DNA of 64,000 nucleotides. Source: SZAS-79 sp964599095 (lineage in GTDB: Bacteria; Pseudomonadota; Gammaproteobacteria; Burkholderiales; SG8-39). Both the position numbers and the translations under genes were made by a program. Positions 34,308-43,417 of this stretch are shown here, piece after piece. Within the stretch, counting starts at the first letter, position 1. Each line of letters opens with the position of its first letter. The notes beneath the pieces were generated by a model. That model had not been told where the DNA came from. It did no database searches and worked only from the letters and a program-made list of their open reading frames with translations. The stretch spans positions 124,001 through 188,000 of the forward strand of contig CAZREB010000008.1 of the NCBI GenBank assembly GCA_964599095.1, in the 5' to 3' direction.

Positions 34308-35242
34308 ACCCGGACGTCCAGCGGGCCGCGGAACTCCTCAGGCGCGGCCGGCTGGTCGCGTTCCCCACCGAAACGGTCTACGGCCTCGGGGCGGATGCCT
34401 CGAGCAGCGAGGCGATCGCCCGCCTCTACGCAGTCAAGGGCCGGCCCGGCGACCACCCGGTAATCGTGCATTTCGCCGACGCGCAAAAGGCGTTTGAATG
34501 GGCGCGCGACGTGCCGGACGCCGCGCGCAAGCTCGCCGCGAAATTCTGGCCCGGGCCGCTGACGCTGATCCTCAAGCGCGCGCCGAATGTCGGCGATTTC
34601 GTGACCGGCGGGCAGGATACCGTCGGGCTGCGCGTGCCCGCCCATCCGCTGGCGCACGAGCTGCTGGTCGCGTTCGGCGGCGGCCTGGCGGCGCCTTCGG
34701 CCAACCGCTTCGGCCGGGTGTCGCCGACCACCGCAGGGCACGTGCGCGACGACCTCGGCACGGATGTCGATCTCATCCTCGACGGCGGGCCGTGCGGCGT
34801 GGGCATCGAATCGACCATAGTCGACCTGTCGCGCGGCCGGCCGGTGCTGCTGCGTCCCGGCGGGATCGGCATTGCCGAACTCGAGACGGCCCTCGGCGAG
34901 CCGGTGACCTTGCCCGATGCAGATGCGCCGCGCGTCTCCGGCAGCCTGCCTGCGCATTACGCGCCTCGCACACCTGCTCGACTGCTGCCGGCCGCAGCGC
35001 TCGATGCGGAGATCGCACGGCTGGGATCGGAAGCCGCCGTGCTTGCGCTTTCGCCGCCGGATGATCGCGTCGATTTCTGGGTGCGCCTGCCCAAGGACCC
35101 GGTGGCCTACGCGCAGAAGCTCTATTCCGCGTTGCGCGAGCTCGACGGCACCGGCTCGAAGATGCTGCTGATCGAATCCCCGCCCGACTCGCCCGAATGG
35201 CGCGCCGTGCTTGACCGCCTGCGCCGGGCGGCGCGAGACTAG
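34304..35242 (+). CDS. L-threonylcarbamoyladenylate synthase (Sua5/YwlC type)
   Basis: A 312-aa protein with GTG start overlapping the purE stop. The YrdC domain has FPTETVYGLGADA near residue 20-30, KGRPGDHPVIVHF, FWPGPLTLIL and VGLRVPAHPLA; the C-terminal Sua5 domain begins after APRVSGSLPAHYAP. It makes threonylcarbamoyl-AMP for the t6A modification of tRNAs. Length fits the two-domain Sua5 form rather than the short TsaC. Confidence 0.93.
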   Translation: MNPDVQRAAELLRRGRLVAFPTETVYGLGADASSSEAIARLYAVKGRPGDHPVIVHFADAQKAFEWARDVPDAARKLAAKFWPGPLTLILKRAPNVGDFVTGGQDTVGLRVPAHPLAHELLVAFGGGLAAPSANRFGRVSPTTAGHVRDDLGTDVDLILDGGPCGVGIESTIVDLSRGRPVLLRPGGIGIAELETALGEPVTLPDADAPRVSGSLPAHYAPRTPARLLPAAALDAEIARLGSEAAVLALSPPDDRVDFWVRLPKDPVAYAQKLYSALRELDGTGSKMLLIESPPDSPEWRAVLDRLRRAARD

Positions 35243-35245
35243 CCG

Positions 35246-35575
35246 ATGGATCGCATCTTCGCGCTGTTCGCAGCGGCGGCGCTGCTTGCCGGCTGCAACG
35301 CAAATCTCGGATTCCAGGTCGGCAACATGGGTCGCTCGGCGACAGTGCCCACGGTCGGGCCCGGCTCGTCGTTCTCTTCGAGCGGCGTCAGCATCCGGTT
35401 CGGCGACGTCCCGCCGGCAGGTGCCTTCATCGGCGCGGCCGGTATCGGCATGCTGTACGGCAGCGATCCGCAGGCCGGCACGCAACGCACGCCGCCGATG
35501 GACGAATCGCGCCGCATCAACGAGCAGGACTGCCGCAACCCGGTGCAGAATTCCGGAAACCTGCACTGCCGATAG
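35246..35575 (+). CDS. Small putative lipoprotein
   Basis: A 109-aa protein starting four bases after the tsaC stop. The N-terminus is a lipoprotein signal with lipobox LLAGC (Cys at residue 17). The mature part is Gly/Ser-rich with a hydrophobic patch (GAFIGAAGIGMLYG), and it ends in NEQDCRNPVQNSGNLHC with two more Cys. No family recognised; probably an inner- or outer-membrane anchored envelope protein. Confidence 0.65.
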   Translation: MDRIFALFAAAALLAGCNANLGFQVGNMGRSATVPTVGPGSSFSSSGVSIRFGDVPPAGAFIGAAGIGMLYGSDPQAGTQRTPPMDESRRINEQDCRNPVQNSGNLHCR

Positions 35576-35632
35576 ACCCGGGACGGCGCCTGCGCCTGTC
35601 CGGGGCGATCAAACAACCAAAGGGGAGACGAA

Positions 35633-36586
35633 ATGACGAAGCGACTGTTCGGGTTCGTACTTGCGGCGACGATTGCATTTCCGGCCCTGGCGCAGACCTG
35701 GCCGGCAAAGCCGATCCGTTTCATCATGGCCTACCCGCCCGGCGGCAGTTCGGACATCCTCGCGCGCCCGATCGCCAACGAGATGAGCAAGAGCCTGGGC
35801 CAATCGGTGCTGATCGACTACAAGCCGGGCGCAGGCTCCTCGATCGGCGCGGATGCGGTGGCCAAGTCGGCGCCCGACGGGTACACGATGGGGATGCTGC
35901 TCACTGCGCACGCGGTCAACGCTTCGCTGATCGCCAAGCTTCCCTACGACACCGTGAAGGACTTTGCGTCGATCACGCTCGCCGCGAAGCTCCCCATCGC
36001 GGTGATCGTCCACGCCCAAGCGCCGATGCAGACGTTGCAGGACCTGATCAACGCCGCCAAGGCGAATCCGGGCAAGCTGAACTTCGGCTCGCCCGGCCCG
36101 TCGATCTTCCTTTCGGTCGAGGATTTCAAGGCCGCGGTGGGCATCGACCTCACGCATGTGCCGTACAAGGGCAGCGGACCGGTGGTTGCCGCGTTGCTCG
36201 GCCGCGAGGTCGACCTGGTGTTCGACTCGATTTCGTCGTCGCTGGCGCAGATCCAGGCGGGCAAGTTCCGTGCGCTTGCGGTCACGACGACCAAGCGCTC
36301 GCATGTGCTGCCGCAGGTGCCTACGGTGCAGGAATCGGGCGTGCCGGGCTACGACAACTCGCTGTGGTACGGGATCTTCGCTCCCGCAGGAACGCCGCCG
36401 GCGATCGTGCAGCGGCTGAACGCCGAGATCGTCAAGGCGATGGCGCAGCCCAAGTCGAAGGAGGCGATCGAAGGCTACGGTTACGAGATCGTCGGTTCGA
36501 CCCCCGAACACATGGATGCGCTTCTGAAGAGCGAAGTCGTGCGCTGGGCGAAGGTGGTGAAGGCTTCCGGCGTAAAGGCGCAGTGA
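35633..36586 (+). CDS. Bug/TctC family solute receptor
   Basis: A 317-aa receptor with signal peptide ending FPALAQTWPAKPI and the family landmarks AYPPGGSSDILAR and APDGYTMG. The usual VENRPGAGG is replaced by IDYKPGAGSS, so ligand-pocket neighbours differ. Ends immediately against the convergent iclR stop. Preceded by AAAGGGGAGA. Ligand probably an organic or aromatic acid. Confidence 0.92.
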   Translation: MTKRLFGFVLAATIAFPALAQTWPAKPIRFIMAYPPGGSSDILARPIANEMSKSLGQSVLIDYKPGAGSSIGADAVAKSAPDGYTMGMLLTAHAVNASLIAKLPYDTVKDFASITLAAKLPIAVIVHAQAPMQTLQDLINAAKANPGKLNFGSPGPSIFLSVEDFKAAVGIDLTHVPYKGSGPVVAALLGREVDLVFDSISSSLAQIQAGKFRALAVTTTKRSHVLPQVPTVQESGVPGYDNSLWYGIFAPAGTPPAIVQRLNAEIVKAMAQPKSKEAIEGYGYEIVGSTPEHMDALLKSEVVRWAKVVKASGVKAQ

Positions 36587-37405
36587 CTACTTGGTAGCGC
36601 CGCGATAGCCGAGCACCTCGGAAAGCGCGCCCGCCTGCTCGCGCAGGTTCTTCGCCAGGCTGCCGTTCCAGCTGGTATCGACCGAGCCCGCCGGGCCCAG
36701 CGTGGAGATTACCGCGACGATTTGCCCTGCGTGATCGAGCACCGGGGCGCTCAGCGCGCTGACGCCGGGATTCAACTGCCCCATGACCCGCCCGATGCCG
36801 TGCTTGCGGACTTCCGCGAACAGGGCCTCGGCCTGCGCCATGGTCGTCGGCACGCCCGGCGGCCGGCTGCGTGCGGCGCTCGCAAGTTCTTGTGCCAGCA
36901 GCGCATGCGTATCGGCGCGCGGCAGCCATGCGCCGAATACGCGGCCGGTGGATGACGAAAGGAGCGGGAGGACGAGGCCTATGCGGGTCGTCACCGTGAT
37001 CGCCGACCGGGGTTGCTCCACATGCACGACGGTCGGGCCCCGCGAGCCCCAGATCGCGAGCAGCACCGCGTGCTGCAGGCTGTCGCGCGCCCCCGAGAGC
37101 AACGGGCGTGCGACGCGCACGATGTCCAGGCCGTTCATCGCGGACAGGCCGAGGCGCAACGCGAGGCTGCCCAGCCTGTAGCGGCCCGATTCGGCGTCGC
37201 GCTCGACGTAGCCGGTCCGGCAAAAACTCGCAAGATAGCGATGCGCCTTGGCCGGCGGCATGCCGGCCTTTTGCGCGATTTCCTTCAGCATCGGCAGCGG
37301 ATCGAGCTCCATGAATGCCGAAAGGATGCGCATCCCGGTCTCGAGGGATTGCACGCCGCCTGACGCCTTGGCTTGGCGCGGCACCGGGTGTTTCGAGATT
37401 TTCAT
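36587..37405 (-). CDS. IclR family transcriptional regulator
   Basis: A 272-aa IclR protein with the winged helix SLETGMRILSAFMELDPLPM, EIAQKAGMPPAKAHRYLASF and wing YVERDAESGRYRLG, then the effector domain with SSSTGRVFGAWLP. It is transcribed away from the catabolic genes starting at 37485. A clear promoter and a 15-bp palindrome lie upstream (37427-37462), pointing to autoregulation and control of the divergent operon. Confidence 0.92.
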   Translation of the reverse strand: MKISKHPVPRQAKASGGVQSLETGMRILSAFMELDPLPMLKEIAQKAGMPPAKAHRYLASFCRTGYVERDAESGRYRLGSLALRLGLSAMNGLDIVRVARPLLSGARDSLQHAVLLAIWGSRGPTVVHVEQPRSAITVTTRIGLVLPLLSSSTGRVFGAWLPRADTHALLAQELASAARSRPPGVPTTMAQAEALFAEVRKHGIGRVMGQLNPGVSALSAPVLDHAGQIVAVISTLGPAGSVDTSWNGSLAKNLREQAGALSEVLGYRGATK

Positions 37406-37426
37406 GTCGGCCTGGAACGATTCGTA

Positions 37427-37462
37427 GTTATACTAATAATAATCGAGTTACGCAATACGTAA
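37427..37462 (-). promoter_or_regulatory. iclR promoter with overlapping palindromic operator
   Basis: On the minus strand TTGCGT (37450-37455), a 17-base spacer and TATAAC (37427-37432) form a good sigma70-type promoter for the iclR gene. The 15-bp palindrome TTACG-CAATA-CGTAA (37448-37462) covers the -35, as expected for an IclR-family operator. Confidence 0.55.
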
Positions 37463-37484
37463 TAACGAACTTTTGCCCGAACCC

Positions 37485-38642
37485 ATGACCCGGCCGCTGC
37501 ACCGCCTGCTGCAATCCATCCCGATCGAAGCCGGGACCACCGCTTCGGCGCTCGAGCTGCATTCGGGCATCGCGCGCCTCTACCCGCGGGTTTTCGCAAA
37601 CCTGGTGCGCTCCGATGTCGCGACCGGCGAGGTCGGGGTCATCCTGGTCCACCCGATGTCGAACTTCCTCGGCCACCACCTGCTCGAGCCGATCGCGAAG
37701 ACCGGCCTGCCGGTGATGGGGCTGAATACCCGGTACGCGGGCAACGACGCGGTCGTGATCCTCGAGAACTGCCTGCTCGATATCCGCGCCGCGATCCGGT
37801 GGGCGCGCGAGAAGCTCGGCTGGAAGAAAGTGGTGCTGTGCGGGTTCAGCGGCGGCGGGCCGCTGGTGGCTTTCTACCAGCGCCAGGCCGAGAAGCCGTC
37901 GGTCACTGCGACGCCGGCCGGCGATCCGCCCGACCTGACCAAGGCCGGCCTGGTGCCGGCCGATGCGCTGCTCCTGATCGCCTCGAGCCAGTCACGCAGC
38001 CAGATCCTGCAATACTGGATCGATCCATCGCTGACCGACGAGCGCGACCCGGATTCGCGCGACCCCGACCTCGACCTCTACGCCGAGGGACGCAAGCCCC
38101 CGTACGACCGCAAGTGGCTGGAGAAGTATCGGGCCGCGCAGATGGCGCGGATGACCCGCATCGACAACTGGGTGGTCAGCGAACTGGAGCGGCTCGGCAG
38201 GAAGGGCATCCGCGACCGCGCGTTCGTCGTCCACCGCACGGTGGCCGATCCGCGCCTGCTCGACCTGACGCTCGACCCGAGCGACCGCGAGCCCGGCAGC
38301 ATCTACGGCGACCCGCGCCTCGCCAACGAAGCGGCCGGCCCGATGGGGCGGTTCACGACGCTGCGCAGCTGGTCTTCGGTGTGGAGCCCCACGCGGTCGA
38401 ACGGCGATGCACTGAAGAACCTGCCGGAAGTCACGGTGCCGGTCGCGATCATGTCGCTGACGTCGGACCAGGGCTCGCTCGTCTCCGACGGCCTGGCGCT
38501 GAAGGACGCAGTCCGGCCCGATCTGTGCACCTATATCGAACTGAAGAAATTCAATCACTACTTCATCAACCAGCCCGACGCCGCCGACATCGCCGTCGCG
38601 CGCATCCGGTCGTGGATGCATGAGAAAGGGCTGGCCGCGTGA
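37485..38642 (+). CDS. Alpha/beta hydrolase-fold protein, paralogue 1
   Basis: Start ATG 37485 (385 aa); a TTG four codons earlier is possible. Ser122 lies in the nucleophile elbow GFSGGG. The protein shares HP-SN-GH-LLEP, LN-RYAGND, TDERDP-RDP-LD, ADPR-DLTLDP-DR and a C-terminal HY-QP with the paralogue at 43414-44562, so these motifs define the family. First gene of the operon facing iclR, overlapping the DUF3237 gene. Exact substrate unknown. Confidence 0.8.
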   Translation: MTRPLHRLLQSIPIEAGTTASALELHSGIARLYPRVFANLVRSDVATGEVGVILVHPMSNFLGHHLLEPIAKTGLPVMGLNTRYAGNDAVVILENCLLDIRAAIRWAREKLGWKKVVLCGFSGGGPLVAFYQRQAEKPSVTATPAGDPPDLTKAGLVPADALLLIASSQSRSQILQYWIDPSLTDERDPDSRDPDLDLYAEGRKPPYDRKWLEKYRAAQMARMTRIDNWVVSELERLGRKGIRDRAFVVHRTVADPRLLDLTLDPSDREPGSIYGDPRLANEAAGPMGRFTTLRSWSSVWSPTRSNGDALKNLPEVTVPVAIMSLTSDQGSLVSDGLALKDAVRPDLCTYIELKKFNHYFINQPDAADIAVARIRSWMHEKGLAA

Positions 38643-39112
38643 GCGCGCCGCGCGCGGTGTTCGAGGGGGAGTTCCTCTTCCGCCTGCAGGTCGACGTCGG
38701 CGGCGCCCATGCCTTCGGCACGACCCCGCTCGGCGGCCGGCGGCTGGCCGTCGTCGCGGGCGGCGGTTTCGAAGGCCCGAAGCTCAAGGGGACCGTTGCA
38801 ACCGGCGGCACCGACTGGATCCGCATCCGGACCGACGGCGTGCGCCAGCTCGACGTGCGGCTGGCGCTGAGGACGCACGACGGCTGCATGATCGCGATGC
38901 GCTATGAAGGCTACCGACTCGCGTCGGCTGAAACGCTCGCGGTCGAACGCACCGGCGCCGACCTGCCCGCAGCCGATCACTGGTATCGGGTGGCGGCTTT
39001 CTTCGAGGCGGCCGACGAGCGCTACGACTGGCTGAACCGGGTGGTTGCGGTCGGACTGGGCACGCGAGTGCCGCCGGCGGGACCGGTCTACGATTTTTTC
39101 GATGTTCGCTGA
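38639..39112 (+). CDS. DUF3237 family protein
   Basis: A 157-aa protein with GTG start overlapping the hydrolase stop. It matches DUF3237: EGEFLFRLQVDVGGAHAFGT near the start, TGGTDWIRIRTDGVRQLDVR in the middle and HWYRVAAFFEAADERYDWLN then VVAVGLGTR near the end. The family is a small beta-barrel of unknown activity often found among aromatic degradation genes. Confidence 0.85.
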   Translation: MSAPRAVFEGEFLFRLQVDVGGAHAFGTTPLGGRRLAVVAGGGFEGPKLKGTVATGGTDWIRIRTDGVRQLDVRLALRTHDGCMIAMRYEGYRLASAETLAVERTGADLPAADHWYRVAAFFEAADERYDWLNRVVAVGLGTRVPPAGPVYDFFDVR

Positions 39113-39142
39113 GACGAACACGTCACCCAAGGAGGAAGTTCA

Positions 39143-40114
39143 ATGTTCAAGCTGATGCAGGCCACCCTTGCGGCGCTATTGTTTGCCTTCGCCGCATACG
39201 CGCAATCGCCCTCGGGCGCTTATCCCGAGCGCCCCGTCAAGATCGTGATGCCGTTCCCGCCCGGCGGGCCGACCGACACGATCGCCAGGCTGATCGCGGA
39301 TCAATTGCGCGTCTCGCTCAAGCAGCCCTTCATCGTCGAGAACAAGGCCGGCGCGGGCGGCAACATCGGCCTGGGCGAAGCGGCGAAAGCCCCGCGCGAC
39401 GGCTACACGCTGGCGATCATTACCGCCACGACCTCGGCGATCAACCCGAACCTCTACCCGAACCTGCCTTACGACCCGGACAAGGACTTCGTGCCGATCG
39501 CGATCTTTGCCAAGGTCGCCTACGCGCTGGTCATCCGGCCGGGGGTCGCGGCGAACAACCTCGCCGAGTTGGTCGCCTTGATGAAATCGAAGCCCGGCTC
39601 GCTCAACGGCGGGTACGCGAGCACCGCCAGCCAGGTGGCGAACGACCTGTTCATGAAGGCCGCCGGCGTGAAGTTCGTCAGCGTGCCTTACAAGGGCGAT
39701 GCCAATGTGCATACCGCACTCATGAGCGGCGAAGTCGACTTGTATTTCACCGTGTCCCAGCAGGCCGGAACGCTGATCTCGGCAGGCAAGCTGAAGGGCA
39801 TTGCGATCGCCTCCGCCCAGCGCACCCCGATCATGCCGAATGTGCCGACCTTCGCCGAAGCCGGGATGCCGGGCTTCTTCGACCTGACCGCCTGGTTCGG
39901 GCTGGTCACCAACGCGGGCGTGCCGGGCGAAGTCGTCGCCAAGCTCAACCACGAGATCAACCGCATCGTGTCGGCGCCGGAATTCGCGGCGCGGCTCGCG
40001 CAGTTCGGCTTTTTTCCGTTCAATTCCACGCCGCAGGAAGCGGCCGACCTCGTGCGCAACGACCGCGTGCGCTGGGGGCGCGCAGTCAAGGAAAGCGGCG
40101 CAACGGTCCAATAA
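39143..40114 (+). CDS. Bug/TctC family solute receptor
   Basis: A 323-aa receptor; signal peptide ends AAYAQSPSGAYPERPVK. Landmarks MPFPPGGPTDTIARLIAD, VENKAGAGGNIGLGEA and APRDGYTLA. Preceded by AAGGAGG. It is close to the receptor at 40753-41721 (the NPNLYPNLP-DPDKDFVP-A stretch and the TAWFG-VTNAGVP stretch), so they are likely paralogues, separated only by the VOC gene. Confidence 0.92.
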   Translation: MFKLMQATLAALLFAFAAYAQSPSGAYPERPVKIVMPFPPGGPTDTIARLIADQLRVSLKQPFIVENKAGAGGNIGLGEAAKAPRDGYTLAIITATTSAINPNLYPNLPYDPDKDFVPIAIFAKVAYALVIRPGVAANNLAELVALMKSKPGSLNGGYASTASQVANDLFMKAAGVKFVSVPYKGDANVHTALMSGEVDLYFTVSQQAGTLISAGKLKGIAIASAQRTPIMPNVPTFAEAGMPGFFDLTAWFGLVTNAGVPGEVVAKLNHEINRIVSAPEFAARLAQFGFFPFNSTPQEAADLVRNDRVRWGRAVKESGATVQ

Positions 40115-40159
40115 ATGCAATCGCTCCACCACCCTGAATTCCGAACAGGAGGCACAGCC

Positions 40160-40756
40160 ATGCTGAAAGAAGCGGTACCACCGATGCGGCAAGCGTTGTT
40201 CAACGTGGGCAAGCGCCAGGCGCCCACGATCTATGGTCACCACCACTGCGGGTTCCGTTGCCGCAACGCCGAGGAGACCCGGCATTTCTACGAGGATATC
40301 CTCGGCCTGCCCTTGAGCTTCGTCGTCTATCACGACCGCGTGCCCAGCACCGGCGACTTCCGGCCGTACTGCCACATCTTCTTCGAACTCGGCGACGGCA
40401 GCTCGATCGGCTTTTTCGACCTGTTCGACGGCATGGCCACCGTGCCCGATCCGCAGACGCCGTCGTGGCTGACGCACTTCGCCTTCCAGGTCGACAGCCC
40501 GGAGGCGCTCGAGGTCATGAAGAAGCGCCTCGAAGGCGCGGGCGTCGAAGTGCTCGGCCCGATCGACCACAAGATCTTCGACTCGATCTACTTTTACGAC
40601 CCGAACGGCATCCGTCTGGAGCTCGTGTACCAGACCGCGGCGCCGGACGTCATGAAGGCCAAGGGCGAGCAGGCACGCGCGCTGCTCGGCAAGATCGAGG
40701 AAATGCGCACCTACTACAAGAATGGCGGCACGGGCCAGGGACCCTCGGTCTCATGA
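40160..40756 (+). CDS. VOC family (glyoxalase/extradiol dioxygenase-like) protein
   Basis: Start ATG 40160 follows AGGAGG; 198 aa. It has HHHCGFRCRNAEETRHFYED and ILGLPLSF in the first repeat and THFAFQVDSPEALEVMKKRL with FYDPNGIRLELVY in the second. Candidate metal ligands are the HH near residue 28, His in THFAF and Glu in RLELVY. The family includes extradiol dioxygenases and isomerases. Its stop overlaps the next Bug gene, linking it to uptake. Confidence 0.85.
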   Translation: MLKEAVPPMRQALFNVGKRQAPTIYGHHHCGFRCRNAEETRHFYEDILGLPLSFVVYHDRVPSTGDFRPYCHIFFELGDGSSIGFFDLFDGMATVPDPQTPSWLTHFAFQVDSPEALEVMKKRLEGAGVEVLGPIDHKIFDSIYFYDPNGIRLELVYQTAAPDVMKAKGEQARALLGKIEEMRTYYKNGGTGQGPSVS

Positions 40757-41721
40757 GGGCGCTCATTGCGGCAGTTGCGTTGGCCCTGAGCGGCGCGGTC
40801 CTGGCCCAACCGGCCGAGGAGTTTCCCAATCGGCCGGTGAAGATCGTCGTGCCCTTCCCGCCGGGCGGGCCGTCGGACACGCTGAGTCGCCTGGTCGCGG
40901 ACCGGCTGGCCGAAAGCTGGAAGCAGGCCGTGGTGGTCGAGAACCGCGCCGGCGCCGGGGGCAACCTCGGCCTGGGCATCGCCGCCAAGGCACCGGCGGA
41001 CGGTTACACGCTTGCGATGGTCGCCACGTCCACTTTCGCGGTCAACCCGAACCTCTATCCCAACCTGCCTTTCGACCCGGACAAGGACTTCGTGCCGGTC
41101 AGCCTGCTGGCCAAGATCGCGAACGTGCTGCTGGTCAATCCGCAGGTGCCGGCCGGCAACCTCAAGGAGCTGGTCGCGCTGATCAAGGCGAAACCCGGCG
41201 CGCTGAACGGAGGCTATCCGGGCGCGGGCAACTCGGCGCATATCTCGCTGGTGCTGTTCGAGAAGGCCGTCGGCGCGGAGGTGGTCCGCGTGCCTTACAA
41301 GGGCGACGCCGATGGCATGAACGCGCTGATCGCCGGACAGATCCAGGTCTATTTCACCGTGTCGTTCGTCGCGGCGCCGCAGGTGAAATCCGGAAAGCTG
41401 CGCGCAATTGCGATTGCCTCGCCGGTGCGCTCACCCGGACTGCCGGAGGTACCGACGTTCGCCGAGGCCGGGATGCCGGAGTTCTTCGACAGCACCGCAT
41501 GGTTCGGTTACGTCACCAATGCCGGCGTGCCGGCGGCGGTGCAAAAGAAGCTCAACGAGGACGTCAACCGCGCGTTGGCCGCGCCGAAGTTGCGCGATTA
41601 CCTGCTCCGGATCGGCGCGATCCCCGGGAGCGGCACGACGGCGGAGTTCGCGGAATTCCTCAAGGCCGAGCGGGTGCGCTGGGCGCGCGCGGTGAAGGAA
41701 AGCGGCGCGAAAGTTGAGTAG
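40753..41721 (+). CDS. Bug/TctC family solute receptor
   Basis: A 322-aa receptor whose ATG overlaps the VOC stop (ATGA). Signal peptide ends AVLAQPAEEFPNRPVK. Landmarks VPFPPGGPSDTLSRLVAD, VENRAGAGGNLGLG and PADGYTLA. Closely related to 39143-40114. Next gene begins 14 bases past the stop. Confidence 0.92.
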   Translation: MRALIAAVALALSGAVLAQPAEEFPNRPVKIVVPFPPGGPSDTLSRLVADRLAESWKQAVVVENRAGAGGNLGLGIAAKAPADGYTLAMVATSTFAVNPNLYPNLPFDPDKDFVPVSLLAKIANVLLVNPQVPAGNLKELVALIKAKPGALNGGYPGAGNSAHISLVLFEKAVGAEVVRVPYKGDADGMNALIAGQIQVYFTVSFVAAPQVKSGKLRAIAIASPVRSPGLPEVPTFAEAGMPEFFDSTAWFGYVTNAGVPAAVQKKLNEDVNRALAAPKLRDYLLRIGAIPGSGTTAEFAEFLKAERVRWARAVKESGAKVE

Positions 41722-41734
41722 CCGGGTCGAAACA

Positions 41735-43417
41735 ATGCCCGCACCGAAGGTTCGCGAAGTCCCGGTCCTGGTCATCGGCGGCGGCCCGGCGGGCGCGACG
41801 CTGGCCGCCGACCTCGGCTGGCGCGGCGCGGGGTGCCTGCTGGTGGACGAAACCGACGGCACCAACCCGCACCCGCGCGCCAACATGGCCGGGCAGCGCT
41901 CGATGGAGATCTTCCGGCGCTGGGGCCTGGCCGAGCGGATGCTGGAGGCGAGCCTGCCGTTCGACTACCCGATCGACGTGATCTTCTCGACGCGGTTGAA
42001 CGGCTTCGAGATCACCCGCTTCTCGCTCGGCTCGACCGCTGCGTTCCAGGCGGCGGCGGTGAAGATTCCGGACATTGCGTGGTCGCCGTACTTCAAGACG
42101 CAGATCGGGCAGAACTTCATCGAGCCGGTGCTGTGCGAATTCGCCCGGTCCTGCCGGAACGTCGAAGTCCGGCACAACTGGCGGCTGGTTTCGTTCGATC
42201 AGGACGACTCCGGCGTGACTGCCGAGATCGAGAAGACCGACGGCTCGGCCCGCGAAACCGTGCATGCGCAATACATGGTCGGTTGCGACGGCGGCCGCAG
42301 CCTCGTGCGGCGCACCCTCGGCATCGAGTTCACCGGGCGCGGCGTGCTCGCGCGCAACCAGAGCATCTATTTCGATGCGCCGGAGTTCCTGAAATCGCAT
42401 CCGCGCGGCCCGGGCACGTTGCTGTGGACACTCGCGCCGGACCTGAGAGGCGTCTTCATCACGATCGACGGCAACAGCCGCTGGACCTACAACACCTACT
42501 TCATCGACGAGAACGACACGATGGATCCGGCCGAGCGCATCTGCAAGGCGATCGGCAGGCGCATCCCGATCAACGTGCTTTCGGTGCAGCCATGGGCCGG
42601 CTACCAGGTCGTGGCGGAACACTATCGCAAGGGGCGGGTGTTCCTGTGCGGCGATTCGGCGCACCTGTTCAATCCCACCGGCGGGTTCGGCATGAACACG
42701 GCCATTGCGGATGCGGCCGACCTCGGGTGGAAGTTCGCGGCGGTCTTCGAAGGATGGGGGGACGAGTCGCTGCTCGATACCTACGAGATCGAGCGCCGGC
42801 CCGTAGGCGTTCGCAACACCGTCGAAGCCGGCTCGAACTTCGATCGCGTGGCGACTTTGATGGCGCTTCCTCCCGAGATCGACGAGGACTCGGAGCGCGG
42901 CCGCAAGGCGCGCGAGGCCGCGGCCGAGAACATCCACAGCCAGAAGAAGACCTGGTCGGCGAGCGGCATGCACCTGGGATTCAGGTACGAGGGCTCGCCG
43001 CTTATCGTCCCGGACGGAACACCGCCGACGCCGGACACCGCGCAGGTCTACCACCCGACGTCACGTCCCGGGCACCGTGCGCCGCATGTGTGGCTCGGCG
43101 ACAAGCGCTCCACGCTGGACCTCGTGCCGCGCGAGGGGTTCGCATTGTTCAACTTCGGTCAGGCCACCGAGGGCTCGTTCGCGGCAGCGGCGAAAGCGCG
43201 CGGCGTGCCCTTTACCGAATCGCGCATCGACAACCCCGAAGCGTCCGCGTTGTACGAGCGCCGCTACGTGCTGGTCCGCCCGGACGGGCACGTGGCCTGG
43301 CGCGGCGATGCGGTGCCTGCGGATCCGGGTTGGATCCTGGACGTGGCAAGAGGCGCGGCCGCAGCGCAGGCCGGCTGCGAGCGCATGACCGCAAATTCAA
43401 CCGGAACCGCCCGATGA
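41735..43417 (+). CDS. FAD-dependent aromatic monooxygenase (PheA/TfdB-like)
   Basis: Start taken at ATG 41735 (560 aa); an earlier TTG at 41714 overlaps the Bug stop. Group A flavoprotein monooxygenase: GGGPAG near 16-21, the DG motif in VGCDGGRSLVRRTLG, the GD motif in GDSAHLFNPTGGFGMNT, and a C-terminal thioredoxin-like part ending RYVLVRPDGHVAWRG. It hydroxylates an aromatic ring using NAD(P)H. Overlaps the second alpha/beta hydrolase by four bases. Confidence 0.9.
   Translation: MPAPKVREVPVLVIGGGPAGATLAADLGWRGAGCLLVDETDGTNPHPRANMAGQRSMEIFRRWGLAERMLEASLPFDYPIDVIFSTRLNGFEITRFSLGSTAAFQAAAVKIPDIAWSPYFKTQIGQNFIEPVLCEFARSCRNVEVRHNWRLVSFDQDDSGVTAEIEKTDGSARETVHAQYMVGCDGGRSLVRRTLGIEFTGRGVLARNQSIYFDAPEFLKSHPRGPGTLLWTLAPDLRGVFITIDGNSRWTYNTYFIDENDTMDPAERICKAIGRRIPINVLSVQPWAGYQVVAEHYRKGRVFLCGDSAHLFNPTGGFGMNTAIADAADLGWKFAAVFEGWGDESLLDTYEIERRPVGVRNTVEAGSNFDRVATLMALPPEIDEDSERGRKAREAAAENIHSQKKTWSASGMHLGFRYEGSPLIVPDGTPPTPDTAQVYHPTSRPGHRAPHVWLGDKRSTLDLVPREGFALFNFGQATEGSFAAAAKARGVPFTESRIDNPEASALYERRYVLVRPDGHVAWRGDAVPADPGWILDVARGAAAAQAGCERMTANSTGTAR

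Noticed and set aside
32891..35566. 891-codon minus-strand frame opposite purC-purE-tsaC
   Set aside because: Antisense shadow of housekeeping genes with shadow-like composition.
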